NCBI GenBank assembly: GCA_031261245.1 | Contig: JAISKU010000096.1 | Span: 1 to 14,552 of the forward strand | Origin: Oscillospiraceae bacterium | Lineage (GTDB): Bacteria > Bacillota > Clostridia > Oscillospirales > Oscillospiraceae | Direction: 5' to 3' | DNA: 14,552 bases | Shown here: one piece after another, positions 1 to 6,533 of the stretch | Position numbering within the stretch: position 1 is the first letter of the stretch | Layout of the letters: each line of letters begins with the position of its first letter | Position numbers and translations under genes: made by a program | Notes under the pieces: generated by a model | Database searches by the model: none | Told to the model about the DNA's origin: nothing | Seen by the model: the letters and a program-made list of their open reading frames with translations, nothing else

Positions 1-353
1 TGCGGCGCGGTTATCTTGCCGTCCGCCGACGGCAGCGCGATTATTTTGTGTCCCACGGCCTCGATGGCCGCGCACTCGTGGCCGTTGATGTGCCCCGTCT
101 CCGGCGAGATCACGGCCTCGTAAGGCCGCAGCGCGTGGGCAATCAGCACGAGGTTCGCCTGTGTGCCGCCCGACACGAACACGACGGCCGCGTCCGGGCA
201 GTCCGCGGCGTCGCGCAGCAGCGCGCTCGCCCCAGCGCAGAGAAAATCCTCGCCGTAGCCCTCCGTCTGTTGCAGGTTCGTGCGTTGCAGCACCTCATAA
301 ATTCGCGGGTGCGCGCCCTCGGAGTAGTCGTTTTTGAACGAGTGCAGGAGCAT
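1..353 (-). CDS. Threonine aldolase family PLP enzyme, N-terminal part (runs off the window)
   Basis: This frame reads inward from an ATG at 353 and stays open to the left edge, giving 117 residues. The N-terminus, with FKNDYSEGAHPRIYEVL, then QQTEGYGEDF, VSGGTQANLVLIAHAL and SPETGHINGHECAAIE, is the typical opening of the beta-eliminating lyase/L-threonine aldolase family. Members are PLP-dependent and cleave L-threonine or allo-threonine to glycine and acetaldehyde. The GGTQAN segment belongs to the cofactor phosphate-binding region; the Schiff-base lysine lies beyond the window. An AAAGGA ribosome binding site sits about nine bases before the ATG. The gene lies downstream of tRNA-Arg on the same strand, with a terminator hairpin between them. 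Substrate preference cannot be judged from this half, and a related cytosolic beta-eliminating lyase remains possible. Confidence 0.85.
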   Translation of the reverse strand, partial: MLLHSFKNDYSEGAHPRIYEVLQRTNLQQTEGYGEDFLCAGASALLRDAADCPDAAVVFVSGGTQANLVLIAHALRPYEAVISPETGHINGHECAAIEAVGHKIIALPSADGKITAP

Positions 354-391
354 AAAATTACATCCTTTCGCGCAACAGCGCCGTGTGTATG

Positions 392-427
392 AAAAATCCG
401 CACAAACGCAATGTTCATGCGGATTTT
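392..427 (-). terminator. Rho-independent terminator after tRNA-Arg
   Basis: A 10-bp stem (arms 393-402 and 418-427, AAAATCCGCA with TGCGGATTTT) encloses a 15-nt loop and is followed by a run of T residues when read on the minus strand. It starts two bases after the encoded CCA of tRNA-Arg, so it most likely ends that transcript before the aldolase gene. Confidence 0.75.
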
Positions 428-428
428 C

Positions 429-503
429 TGGCACCCCCGGTAGGAATCGAACCTACATCTGAGTCTTAGGAGGACCCCGTTATATCCATTTAACTACGGG
501 GGC
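429..503 (-). tRNA. tRNA-Arg (anticodon CCT)
   Basis: On the minus strand the molecule starts GCCCCCG, has TA at positions 8-9, a D-arm, and an anticodon stem GGGTC/GACTC holding the loop CTCCTAA (anticodon CCT, reads AGG). The T-arm GTAGG/CCTAC carries TTCGATT, and the 3' acceptor strand is CGGGGGT. The discriminator is G and CCA is encoded at 429-431. The first acceptor pair is a G.U wobble; every other stem closes. It has its own promoter upstream and a terminator directly after. Confidence 0.95.
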
Positions 504-515
504 GTGTTGCAGAAA

Positions 516-544
516 ATTTTACATCACAAGGCGCGCGCTGTCAA
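516..544 (-). promoter_or_regulatory. Promoter of tRNA-Arg
   Basis: Read on the minus strand, TTGACA (539-544) and TAAAAT (516-521) are separated by exactly 17 bp and end 12 bp before the mature tRNA-Arg 5' end. This is a near-consensus sigma-A-type promoter. It points away from the tRNA-Ser promoter. Confidence 0.8.
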
Positions 545-568
545 GCACGGATTTTTTCAAATTACCTA

Positions 569-597
569 TTGCAAAAGTCGCGCGGCTCGTTTATAAT
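569..597 (+). promoter_or_regulatory. Promoter of tRNA-Ser
   Basis: TTGCAA (569-574) and TATAAT (592-597) are separated by 17 bp and lie 13 bp before the mature 5' end of tRNA-Ser. The spacing and perfect -10 box fit a strong constitutive promoter, as expected for a stable RNA gene. Confidence 0.85.
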
Positions 598-610
598 AAT
601 TTGCGGACGT

Positions 611-702
611 GGAGAAGTACCCAAGAGGCCGAAGGGGGCGGTTTGCTAAACCGTTAGCCGGTGTATAGCCGGGCTCGGGTTCGAATCCCGACTTCTCCGC
701 CA
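611..702 (+). tRNA. tRNA-Ser (anticodon GCT)
   Basis: The 92-nt molecule has acceptor arms GGAGAAG and CTTCTCC, discriminator G and encoded CCA (700-702). The anticodon stem GCGGT/ACCGT holds loop TTGCTAA, giving anticodon GCT for AGC/AGT serine codons. The long variable arm (about 649-674) is the class II feature expected of tRNA-Ser. The T-loop is TTCGAAT. It is flanked by its own promoter and a downstream hairpin. Confidence 0.96.
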
Positions 703-710
703 CGACTGAC

Positions 711-749
711 AAATGCGAACCCACCGATTTTTCGGTGAGGTTCGCATTT
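711..749 (+). terminator. Long terminator-like hairpin after tRNA-Ser
   Basis: A 17-bp stem with a single bulged A (11 bp AAATGCGAACC/GGTTCGCATTT plus 6 bp CACCGA/TCGGTG) closes on a four-T loop eight bases after the encoded CCA. The downstream T tract is weak (ACCTTTTATCC), so termination is likely rather than certain. The hairpin separates tRNA-Ser from the next promoter. Confidence 0.65.
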
Positions 750-769
750 ACCTTTTATCCGGATCAGCG

Positions 770-798
770 TTCACACGCAAACAAAAATGTGATATAAT
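770..798 (+). promoter_or_regulatory. Promoter of the 204-aa membrane protein gene
   Basis: TTCACA (770-775) and TATAAT (793-798) are separated by 17 bp, 44 bp before the ATG at 843. Five of six bases match the -35 consensus and all six match the -10. Confidence 0.7.
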
Positions 799-842
799 GC
801 AAAAAGACCGCTCAATCTCAACGCACAGGAGGTATCCTCACC

Positions 843-1457
843 ATGCCTAATTGGTGCTACACAGTCGTTCCGCTTGCCGCGCTGCTCTGCGCGCTCGCCA
901 TCATCGTCGGGCTGATAATGCGCCTGCTCGCCGTGAGCGTAATCAAAAGCCGCCGCCTGCTGGAAATGGCAAAGAGCGTTCTCGTCGCCGCCGGAGTGTG
1001 GCTGGCGATCAGCCTTGTCGTGATAGTGGGCTGGGGCGGCGTCAAAAACATATTCGTCACCGCGCGCATGCTCGGGCTCAACCCCTCGAAGATGAGCGGG
1101 GACAAGGCCGTCAGCTACCGCAGCGGCATCGACACCTTTGCGATATTCGGCGGACTGTTCAGCTTTTCCCATAAATATGTGCCCGACGACATGGAGGCCG
1201 GCAAGGTCGAGGAGGTCGGGTACATCGTGTATTTCAACAACAGCTACCGCAAGGTCGGCAGCTACGGAAACGCCGGCGACGCGTATGTGCGCGAGGTGGA
1301 GGTGTCCATCTCGGACGGCAAATCAATCCTCGCGAAAAGGGTCTTTCCCGGCGGCGCTCCGCCCGACAGCTCCGGCGGCGACGCGTGGGGGCGCTATCCG
1401 AGCGAGGAGATTATTGAGGAGTGGGTGCGCTCCCAAATCGGCCGCGAGCAGGTTTAG
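843..1457 (+). CDS. Unrecognised two-helix membrane protein, 204 aa
   Basis: I do not recognise this protein. It begins with two hydrophobic segments, about residues 6-31 and 44-66, joined by a short basic loop (KSRRLLEMAK). That suggests an N-terminal hairpin in the cytoplasmic membrane with both ends on the same face. The remaining 135 residues are soluble and mixed polar, with aromatic-rich strands (GYIVYFNNSYRKVGSY, DAYVREVEVSISDGK) that look like a small beta domain, then a Gly/Pro/Asp-rich linker and a short acidic helix (SEEIIEEWVRSQ). There is no Cys-rich, P-loop or catalytic motif I can name. An AGGAGG site (827-832) lies 10 bases before the ATG and a good promoter lies upstream. The gene appears monocistronic and faces the VOC gene. 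Confidence 0.8.
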   Translation: MPNWCYTVVPLAALLCALAIIVGLIMRLLAVSVIKSRRLLEMAKSVLVAAGVWLAISLVVIVGWGGVKNIFVTARMLGLNPSKMSGDKAVSYRSGIDTFAIFGGLFSFSHKYVPDDMEAGKVEEVGYIVYFNNSYRKVGSYGNAGDAYVREVEVSISDGKSILAKRVFPGGAPPDSSGGDAWGRYPSEEIIEEWVRSQIGREQV

Positions 1458-1509
1458 CCTCTGTTCGTGCGCGTTTCATTGATAGGGAATACGACGCGTT
1501 CGGCAACAT

Positions 1510-1555
1510 AAAAACCGCGAACGCCTCCCGATAAAATCACCGGGAAGCGTTCGCG
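1510..1555 (-). terminator. Terminator between the membrane protein and VOC genes
   Basis: Arms starting at 1516 and ending at 1555 (CGCGAACGC...CTCCCG with CGGGAAGCGTTCGCG) form a long stem with one internal mismatch and a roughly 10-nt loop. Read on the minus strand the stem is followed by TTTTT (1510-1514), so it best serves the VOC gene. There is no T tract on the plus-strand side. Confidence 0.65.
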
Positions 1556-1607
1556 TCTGTCCGTGCGTCAAAATCTCTCGACATTCACTGCCGTTACATG
1601 GTATAAT

Positions 1608-1991
1608 CTAAACGACCTGAAAATACTCAATAATTTCCTTGTCCGGGCCGAGTATGTACGCGATCACCGCGGTCAAGCTGCCGAGCGGTATCTCCGTCGG
1701 CGGCATCTGCACTCCCGCGCCGACCGCGACCGCCGCGTCGAACGCCGCGCGCGTGTCGTCCGTCGCGACGGCGATGTGTACCCAGCCCACCTTCGCGTCG
1801 GCCTCGCCCTCGCCCACCGGAATCAGCTCCACGACGGCGTTGTTCCCGAGATCTACGAGATAAATCGTCTTGTCTGGGCCTATGGAAAAGCTGTGGACGA
1901 CCTTTCCGCCGAGCCCGTCGCGGTAAAACGCGAGACTTTTCGCCTCGTCCGTCACCGACACTCCGATGTGGTGAAATCCGTTGATTGACAT
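1608..1991 (-). CDS. VOC superfamily (glyoxalase-fold) metal-binding protein
   Basis: This 127-residue protein has two beta-alpha-beta-beta-beta modules, as in glyoxalase I and methylmalonyl-CoA epimerase. The four usual metal-ligand positions are visible: His7 or His8 (FHHIGVSV), Glu55 (VVELI), His72 (WVHIAVAT) and Glu122 (EIIEYFQ). The family is cytosolic and uses a divalent metal for isomerisation, epimerisation or lyase chemistry on small molecules; the substrate here cannot be assigned. The length is typical for a single-unit VOC protein. The start is fixed by a GGAGG site 8 bases before the ATG. It appears monocistronic, with its own promoter and terminator. Confidence 0.88.
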   Translation of the reverse strand: MSINGFHHIGVSVTDEAKSLAFYRDGLGGKVVHSFSIGPDKTIYLVDLGNNAVVELIPVGEGEADAKVGWVHIAVATDDTRAAFDAAVAVGAGVQMPPTEIPLGSLTAVIAYILGPDKEIIEYFQVV

Positions 1992-2020
1992 GGTATTACC
2001 TCCAAAAAATTATTTTATGT

Positions 2021-2049
2021 ATTCTAACACACGCGGCAAAATATGTCTA
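2021..2049 (-). promoter_or_regulatory. Promoter of the VOC protein gene
   Basis: On the minus strand TAGACA (2044-2049) and TAGAAT (2021-2026) are separated by 17 bp, each one base off consensus, 29 bp before the ATG. I found no comparably convincing promoter in the plus direction for the divergent cca gene. Confidence 0.6.
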
Positions 2050-2068
2050 CCTGAATTGAGAGACAAGC

Positions 2069-3121
2069 ATGAATATCTTTTTGCCCGACGAAGTGAAAAC
2101 CATAATCTCCGCGCTCGCCTCGCGCGGCTTTGACGCCTACGCCGTCGGCGGCTGCGTGCGCGATAGCCTGCTCGGCGTGACTCCAAAGGACTGGGATCTC
2201 GCCACCTCCGCGACGCCGGAGGAGGTTCTCGCGTGCTTTGACGGGTACAGAGTCCTCGAGACAGGGCTGCGCCACGGCACCGTCGCGGTGCTGATGTCCG
2301 GCGTACCGTATGAGATTACTACGTTTCGCGTGGATGGCGATTATTCCGACAACCGCCGCCCTGACAGCGTGGAATTCGTCCGCGATATCGGCTCCGACCT
2401 GTCGCGCCGCGACTTCACGGTCAACGCGATGGCGTACTCCTCGGAGCTGATCGACCCGTTCGGCGGCGTGCGCGACCTTGAAGAGCGCGTCATTCGCTGC
2501 GTCGGCGACCCGGACGCGCGCTTCCGCGAGGACGCGCTGCGAATCCTGCGCGCGCTGCGCTTTTCCTCGGAGCTCGGGTTTGAGATTGAGCGGCGCACCC
2601 TCGACGCGCTCCTCGAAACCGCCGAAAGTCTGCGCAACGTCGCGGCCGAGCGCGTCTCGGCGGAGCTGTCGCGCCTGCTGCTCGGCAAAAACGCGCTGTA
2701 CGCGCTCACCGTCGGGCGCGCGGCGCTCGCGGAAATCCCCGTCGCCGTATCGGACGCCTCGGCGGAGGCCATCGCCGCCGCTCCGCGCGATTTGACGACG
2801 CGGCTCGCGCTGCTTTTTCTTGAGCTCGGCGCGGACGGCGCGGCGGACGCCCTGCGGCGGCTGCGATATTCCCGCGCCGTGATACGCGACGTAAAAACGC
2901 GCGTCAAAAATAACGACCCCTACGGCGCGCGCCCGGCGCTGCGCGATTTGACCGTCACCGGCGCGGACATGCTCGCGCTCGGGTACTCGGGGCGGCGCGT
3001 CGGTGAGGCGCTGGATTCCCTGCTGCAACACGTCGCCTCCGGCGAGCTGCCGAACACGCGTGAGGCGCTGCTTGCCGAGGCGCGCCGCGCTCATATTGCG
3101 GCGCGGCGGGACATACTATAG
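2069..3121 (+). CDS. cca: CCA tRNA nucleotidyltransferase (class II), short form
   Basis: The enzyme adds or repairs the 3'-terminal CCA of tRNAs using CTP and ATP. The class II nucleotidyltransferase head is complete: GGCVRD (27-32), the metal-binding DWD (41-43), RRDFTVNAMA (113-122), DPFGG (129-133) and the nucleotide-selecting helix RFREDALRILRALRF (151-165). At 350 residues it is shorter than B. subtilis CCA (about 397), and I see no HD phosphohydrolase motif, so the body and tail domains are compact. All three tRNA genes in this window encode CCA, so repair of damaged ends is the likely role. A poly(A) polymerase of the same superfamily is the main alternative. The ribosome binding site is weak (GAGAGAC). 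The permease gene follows after 34 bp and probably shares its transcript. Confidence 0.9.
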   Translation: MNIFLPDEVKTIISALASRGFDAYAVGGCVRDSLLGVTPKDWDLATSATPEEVLACFDGYRVLETGLRHGTVAVLMSGVPYEITTFRVDGDYSDNRRPDSVEFVRDIGSDLSRRDFTVNAMAYSSELIDPFGGVRDLEERVIRCVGDPDARFREDALRILRALRFSSELGFEIERRTLDALLETAESLRNVAAERVSAELSRLLLGKNALYALTVGRAALAEIPVAVSDASAEAIAAAPRDLTTRLALLFLELGADGAADALRRLRYSRAVIRDVKTRVKNNDPYGARPALRDLTVTGADMLALGYSGRRVGEALDSLLQHVASGELPNTREALLAEARRAHIAARRDIL

Positions 3122-3155
3122 CTTGTATAGAATTTTTAATAAGGATGACGTAATT

Positions 3156-4424
3156 ATGATGATACCCGCACTGATAGTGTTTATCGCCACATACGTCCTC
3201 ATGCTCGCGCTCCCGAAATACAGGCACCTCGTCGCGCTCATCGCCGCGGCGGTGTTCGTCCTCCTCGGGATTTTGCCGTTCAGCGAGGTCTGGCCCGCAA
3301 TCGACTGGAACGTTATCCTCATGCTCGCGGGGACGATGTGCGTCGTGTCGCTGTTCATCTCCTCGGGCATGCCTCAGCGGCTCGCGGACTTGATGCTGTC
3401 GTACACGCGCGACGTGCGCGTCGCTATCGTGCTGCTCGCGCTGTTCGCCGGTGTTATCTCCGCGTTTATCGATAACGTCGCGACGCTTCTCATCGTCGCT
3501 CCCGTCGGGCTCGCGGTGTCAAAGCGGCTCGGAACCTCGCCCGTGCCGCTGCTCATCGCGATGTCCGTCTCGTCGAACCTCCAAGGCGCGGCGACGCTCG
3601 TCGGCGACACGACGAGTATTCTGCTCGGCGGGTACGCGAATATGAACTTCCTCGACTTCTTCGTGTACCACGGCCGCCCGGGAATGTTCTTCGCCGTCGA
3701 GCTCGGCGCGCTCGCGACAGTCCCCGTGCTCTTCTGGATTTTCCGCAAGAACAAGCAGACCGTGCCGAGAATGGACGTCGTCGAGGTTCTCGATCACGTG
3801 CCGACGGCCATGCTCGTCCTGCTCGTCGCGCTGCTCATCTGCGCGTCGTTTATCCCGAACAAAATCCCAACCACAAACGGCCTGATCTGCTGCGCGCTCG
3901 GACTTTTCGGGATCGCGCGCGAGGTGCTCCGCCGTGGTCTCTCAAGCGCCGCGAAGGTTTTCGAGGACATCGACCTCGTGACGCTCCTGCTGCTTATCGG
4001 ACTTTTCGTCGTCGTCGCGGGCGTCAGCAAGGCCGGACTCATCGCGAAAATCGGAGAGCTTTTTGCCGCAATTTCCGGCGGAAACGTGTTCATCATCTAC
4101 ACCCTGCTCACTGTCGTCAGCGTGATTCTCTCCGCGTTTATCGACAACATACCGTATATCGCGACGATGCTGCCCGTCGTCACGTCCATCTCCGCGACGC
4201 TCGGGATCGACCCGACGGTGCTGTATTTCGGGCTGCTGTCGGGCGCGACGCTCGGCGGGAACATCACGCCCATCGGCGCGTCGGCGAACATCACCGCGAT
4301 CGGCATACTGCGGCGCGAGGGGCACGAGGTCAAGACGCTCGACTTCATGAAAATCGGCGTGCCGTTCACGTTCGTCGCCGTCGCCGTTGGATACGCGTAC
4401 ATCTGGCTCGTATTCGGGATGTAG
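3156..4424 (+). CDS. ArsB/NhaD-type ion permease (IT superfamily)
   Basis: This is a polytopic inner-membrane protein of 422 residues with about 11 hydrophobic segments. The two inverted halves each carry the family's Asp-Asn motif, in FIDNVATLLIVAPV (D106-N107) and FIDNIPYIATMLPV (D330-N331), and the second half ends in GGNITPIGASANI. This pattern is shared by ArsB arsenite pumps, NhaD sodium/proton antiporters and related anion permeases, so the substrate is uncertain; no ars genes lie nearby. The frame is open far upstream inside cca, but the ATG at 3156 follows AAGGA at 3141-3145 and begins with the expected hydrophobic helix. A strong terminator follows the stop. Confidence 0.85.
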   Translation: MMIPALIVFIATYVLMLALPKYRHLVALIAAAVFVLLGILPFSEVWPAIDWNVILMLAGTMCVVSLFISSGMPQRLADLMLSYTRDVRVAIVLLALFAGVISAFIDNVATLLIVAPVGLAVSKRLGTSPVPLLIAMSVSSNLQGAATLVGDTTSILLGGYANMNFLDFFVYHGRPGMFFAVELGALATVPVLFWIFRKNKQTVPRMDVVEVLDHVPTAMLVLLVALLICASFIPNKIPTTNGLICCALGLFGIAREVLRRGLSSAAKVFEDIDLVTLLLLIGLFVVVAGVSKAGLIAKIGELFAAISGGNVFIIYTLLTVVSVILSAFIDNIPYIATMLPVVTSISATLGIDPTVLYFGLLSGATLGGNITPIGASANITAIGILRREGHEVKTLDFMKIGVPFTFVAVAVGYAYIWLVFGM

Positions 4425-4432
4425 ACATAATC

Positions 4433-4463
4433 AGAGGCCGCCCAGATGGGCGGCCTCTTCTTT
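4433..4463 (+). terminator. Strong terminator after the permease gene
   Basis: A perfect 11-bp GC-rich stem (AGAGGCCGCCC/GGGCGGCCTCT) with a 4-nt loop is followed by TTCTTT. It begins 9 bp after the permease stop and ends 2 bp from the convergent pth stop. Confidence 0.9.
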
Positions 4464-4464
4464 A

Positions 4465-5064
4465 TCAGTTGAATTTCTCCATCGCCCGCTCCGCGCCCTC
4501 GGAGACTATGCACACCACGGCGTCGGCGGCGCGCCGCGCAGTCTCCTGCGCCTCCTCAAGCTCGCGCCCGTGGTACGCGCCCAGCACGTGATCCGCGAGA
4601 TCCATCTCCGGGTTCTCCGGCGACCCCACGCCTACCCGCAGGCGCGGGAAGCCCTCTCCGCCGCATTTCGCGATGATGTCCTTCAGGCCGTTGTGTCCCC
4701 CGGCGGAGCCGCTTCGCCTTATCCGCAGCTTCCCCGCGGGCAGCGCCGCCTCGTCGGAGACCACAAGCAGTCTCTCCGGCGGTATTTTGTAGAATTTCAT
4801 CGCCTCGCGCACCGCGTCGCCCGACAGGTTCATGAACGTCTGCGGCTTCATCAGCAGCACCTTTGTCCCGGCGATATCGCACGTCCCCGTAAGCGCCTTG
4901 AATTTCAGCCTGTCAACGCGCACGCCGAGCTTTTTCGCCAGCTCGTCGCACACCATAAAGCCCGCGTTGTGCCGCGTGTTTTTGTAGCGCAGACCGGGAT
5001 TGCCGAGAAACGCCGCTATCCACGCGACGCCCGTTTCTCTCCTGTCTCTCCTGAAAAACGACAT
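4465..5064 (-). CDS. pth: Peptidyl-tRNA hydrolase
   Basis: Pth releases tRNA from prematurely dropped peptidyl-tRNA by cleaving the ester bond. The family signatures are present: FLGNPGLRYKNTRHNAGF with Asn22 and catalytic His32, KPQTFMNLSG with Asn79, SDEAALPAGKLRIR with Asp104, and GSAGGHNGLKDI with Asn125. The otherwise common HDDLDLP segment reads SDEAALP here, but the functional Asp is kept. At 199 residues it is normal in length, with about 11 extra N-terminal residues before the first strand. Its ATG overlaps the prs stop codon by one base (TAATG) and has no clear ribosome binding site of its own, so translation is probably coupled to prs. Confidence 0.95.
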   Translation of the reverse strand: MSFFRRDRRETGVAWIAAFLGNPGLRYKNTRHNAGFMVCDELAKKLGVRVDRLKFKALTGTCDIAGTKVLLMKPQTFMNLSGDAVREAMKFYKIPPERLLVVSDEAALPAGKLRIRRSGSAGGHNGLKDIIAKCGGEGFPRLRVGVGSPENPEMDLADHVLGAYHGRELEEAQETARRAADAVVCIVSEGAERAMEKFN

Positions 5065-6023
5065 TATCTGAACAGCGTCGAAATTGACACTTCGTCGTGT
5101 ATGCGGTGAATAGCCTCGGAAAAAAGCTCATCGGAGCTTATATACTGTATCTTTTCGGACACGCGCACCCCGGCCGGATACGGAATCGTGTCCACGAGGC
5201 GCAAAATCTTTATCTCGCTCCTGTCGATTCTCCTTATCGCGGGGCCGGACAGCACCCCGTGCGAGGCGCAGGCGTAGATGTCGTTCGCCCCGCCCTTTTG
5301 CTTCAGCGCCTTCGCCGCGCCGCAGAGCGAGCCGGCGGTATCCACCATGTCGTCAAACAAAATCACGTTTTTGCCCTTCACGTTGCCGATGATGTTCATG
5401 ACCTCGGACTTGTTCGCCTTCTCGCGGCGCTTGTCCACAATCGCGAGCTTGTAGCCGAGCCTCTGCGCGAAACTCCGCGCCCGCGCGACGGAGCCGACGT
5501 CCGGCGAGACGACGACAAAGTCGGGGTTGTCCTTTCCGAACACCTCGATGTAGTGGTCGGCGAGCAGCCGCCCGGCGAGCATGTTGTCCACGGGGATATC
5601 GAAAAAGCCCTGTATCTGCGCGGCGTGAAGATCCATCGTCAGCACGCGGTCGGCCCCCGCGGAGGTGATGAGATTCGCCACGAGCTTTGCGGATATCGGG
5701 TCGCGCGCTTTCGCCTTGCGGTCCTGTCGCGCGTAGCCGAAGTACGGTATAACCGCCGTTATGCGCCCCGCCGAGGCGCGCTTGCAAGCGTCCATCATCA
5801 CGAGCAGCTCCATGAGGCTGTCGTTTACGGGCTTGCACGTGGACTGGATGATAAACACGTCCGCGCCGCGTACCGTCTCAAAAATCGACACGGAGACCTC
5901 TCCGTCCGCGAAGGCCTTCACCTCCGCCTCGGCGAGCTTTACGCCGAGGCGCTTCGCAATGCCCTCCGCAAGCGGAATGTTCGCATTGCCTGTAAAGATT
6001 TTTATATCGTTGCCGTGCGACAT
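5064..6023 (-). CDS. prs: Ribose-phosphate pyrophosphokinase (PRPP synthetase)
   Basis: Prs makes PRPP from ribose 5-phosphate and ATP, feeding nucleotide, histidine, tryptophan and NAD synthesis in the cytosol. Class I hallmarks are in order: FADGE (38-42), NDSLMELL (68-75), PYFGYARQDRK (94-104), the metal-binding DLHAAQIQGFFDIPVDN (132-148), SPDVGSVARAR (174-184), IVDKRR (196-201) and the PRPP-binding loop LFDDMVDTAGSL (223-234). Its 319 residues match the family length. A GAGAGGA site precedes the ATG by about 10 bases. It is upstream of and translationally coupled to pth, a pairing also seen in other bacteria. Confidence 0.97.
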   Translation of the reverse strand: MSHGNDIKIFTGNANIPLAEGIAKRLGVKLAEAEVKAFADGEVSVSIFETVRGADVFIIQSTCKPVNDSLMELLVMMDACKRASAGRITAVIPYFGYARQDRKAKARDPISAKLVANLITSAGADRVLTMDLHAAQIQGFFDIPVDNMLAGRLLADHYIEVFGKDNPDFVVVSPDVGSVARARSFAQRLGYKLAIVDKRREKANKSEVMNIIGNVKGKNVILFDDMVDTAGSLCGAAKALKQKGGANDIYACASHGVLSGPAIRRIDRSEIKILRLVDTIPYPAGVRVSEKIQYISSDELFSEAIHRIHDEVSISTLFR

Positions 6024-6056
6024 TTGTTCACAATCCTCTCTCTCGTTTATAATTGC

Positions 6057-6086
6057 AAGGGACTGAGAAAATATACTCAGTCCCTT
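6057..6086 (-). terminator. Hairpin between the cupin and prs genes
   Basis: A perfect 11-bp inverted repeat (AAGGGACTGAG/CTCAGTCCCTT) has an 8-nt AT loop. It lies 14 bp after the cupin stop and 33 bp before prs. T tracts are poor on both sides (minus: GCAATTATAA; plus: TAATATTC), so it may be a leaky terminator or an mRNA-processing or stability element. Confidence 0.5.
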
Positions 6087-6100
6087 TAATATTCTGCTGT

Positions 6101-6466
6101 TTACGCCTCGGGCGGCGTGATGAGAACCACGAGCATTTGCGAGGACACCGTGCCATTATTTACCACCGACTTTTTCGTGCCGGGGCCGCAGTGATAGGAA
6201 TCGCCCGCGTAGAGCGTCGTCTTTACCTCGTCGGGTGTGCCGACCTCGCTCTCGAGGTACATCTGTCCCTCGATGATGTAGTAAACCGTCTCCTTGGCGT
6301 TCGCGCCGTAGTTGCAGCCGCCGCCTGGGAGAAAATGCGACAGACCCATCGTCACTCCGCCGACATTTACGTCCTTGGGGTCGTGCAGCCGCGTTGTGCG
6401 CACGTCAAAATGTCCGGGCGCCTCATACGTGTACGCCTCGTCGCGCCGTGTGATTTTGTAGCTCAT
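6101..6466 (-). CDS. Small single-domain cupin with degenerate metal site
   Basis: This 121-residue protein has the cupin double-stranded beta-helix pattern: motif 1 region GGGCNYGANAKETVYYIIEG (48-67) and motif 2 region AGDSYHCGPGTKKSVVNNG (87-105). In motif 1 the usual His-x-His pair is replaced by Asn52/Gly54, while Glu59 remains. In motif 2 the usual His is replaced by Ser100. His92 and Cys93 sit nearby but not at the canonical positions. The fold is clear; the function is not. It could be a ligand-binding or isomerase-type cupin that uses another metal set or none. An AAAGGA site precedes the ATG, and a strong promoter overlaps the end of mobA, so it can be transcribed separately from mobA. 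Confidence 0.85.
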   Translation of the reverse strand: MSYKITRRDEAYTYEAPGHFDVRTTRLHDPKDVNVGGVTMGLSHFLPGGGCNYGANAKETVYYIIEGQMYLESEVGTPDEVKTTLYAGDSYHCGPGTKKSVVNNGTVSSQMLVVLITPPEA

Positions 6467-6504
6467 TTACTCAGATCCTTTCGCTTTTTTGGATTAATAC
6501 CCGC

Positions 6505-6533
6505 ATTTTAGCACTGTTTTCCCCCGATGTCAA
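6505..6533 (-). promoter_or_regulatory. Cupin promoter overlapping the mobA stop codon
   Basis: On the minus strand TTGACA (6528-6533) and TAAAAT (6505-6510) are separated by 17 bp, with an extended TG one base before the -10 box. The first three bases of the -10 box are the TAA stop codon of mobA. The ATG of the cupin gene follows 38 bp later. Confidence 0.75.

Noticed and set aside
2008..2025. A plus-strand promoter for cca using TTGACA at 1985-1990
   Set aside because: No -10 box falls at a 16-18-bp spacing; the candidates are at 20 bp or more or match poorly.
2024..3094. A long open frame on the minus strand opposite cca
   Set aside because: The composition (Arg/Ala/Gly-rich, no motifs) and the complete CCA-enzyme motifs on the other strand show it is an artefact of strong third-position GC bias.
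3003..3155. N-terminal extension of the permease frame into cca
   Set aside because: The extra 51 residues overlap cca out of frame and lack membrane-protein character; the ATG at 3156 has a ribosome binding site.
5097..6089. A long plus-strand frame opposite prs and its upstream gap
   Set aside because: Low-complexity Arg/His/Leu-rich translation; prs on the other strand is complete and well supported.
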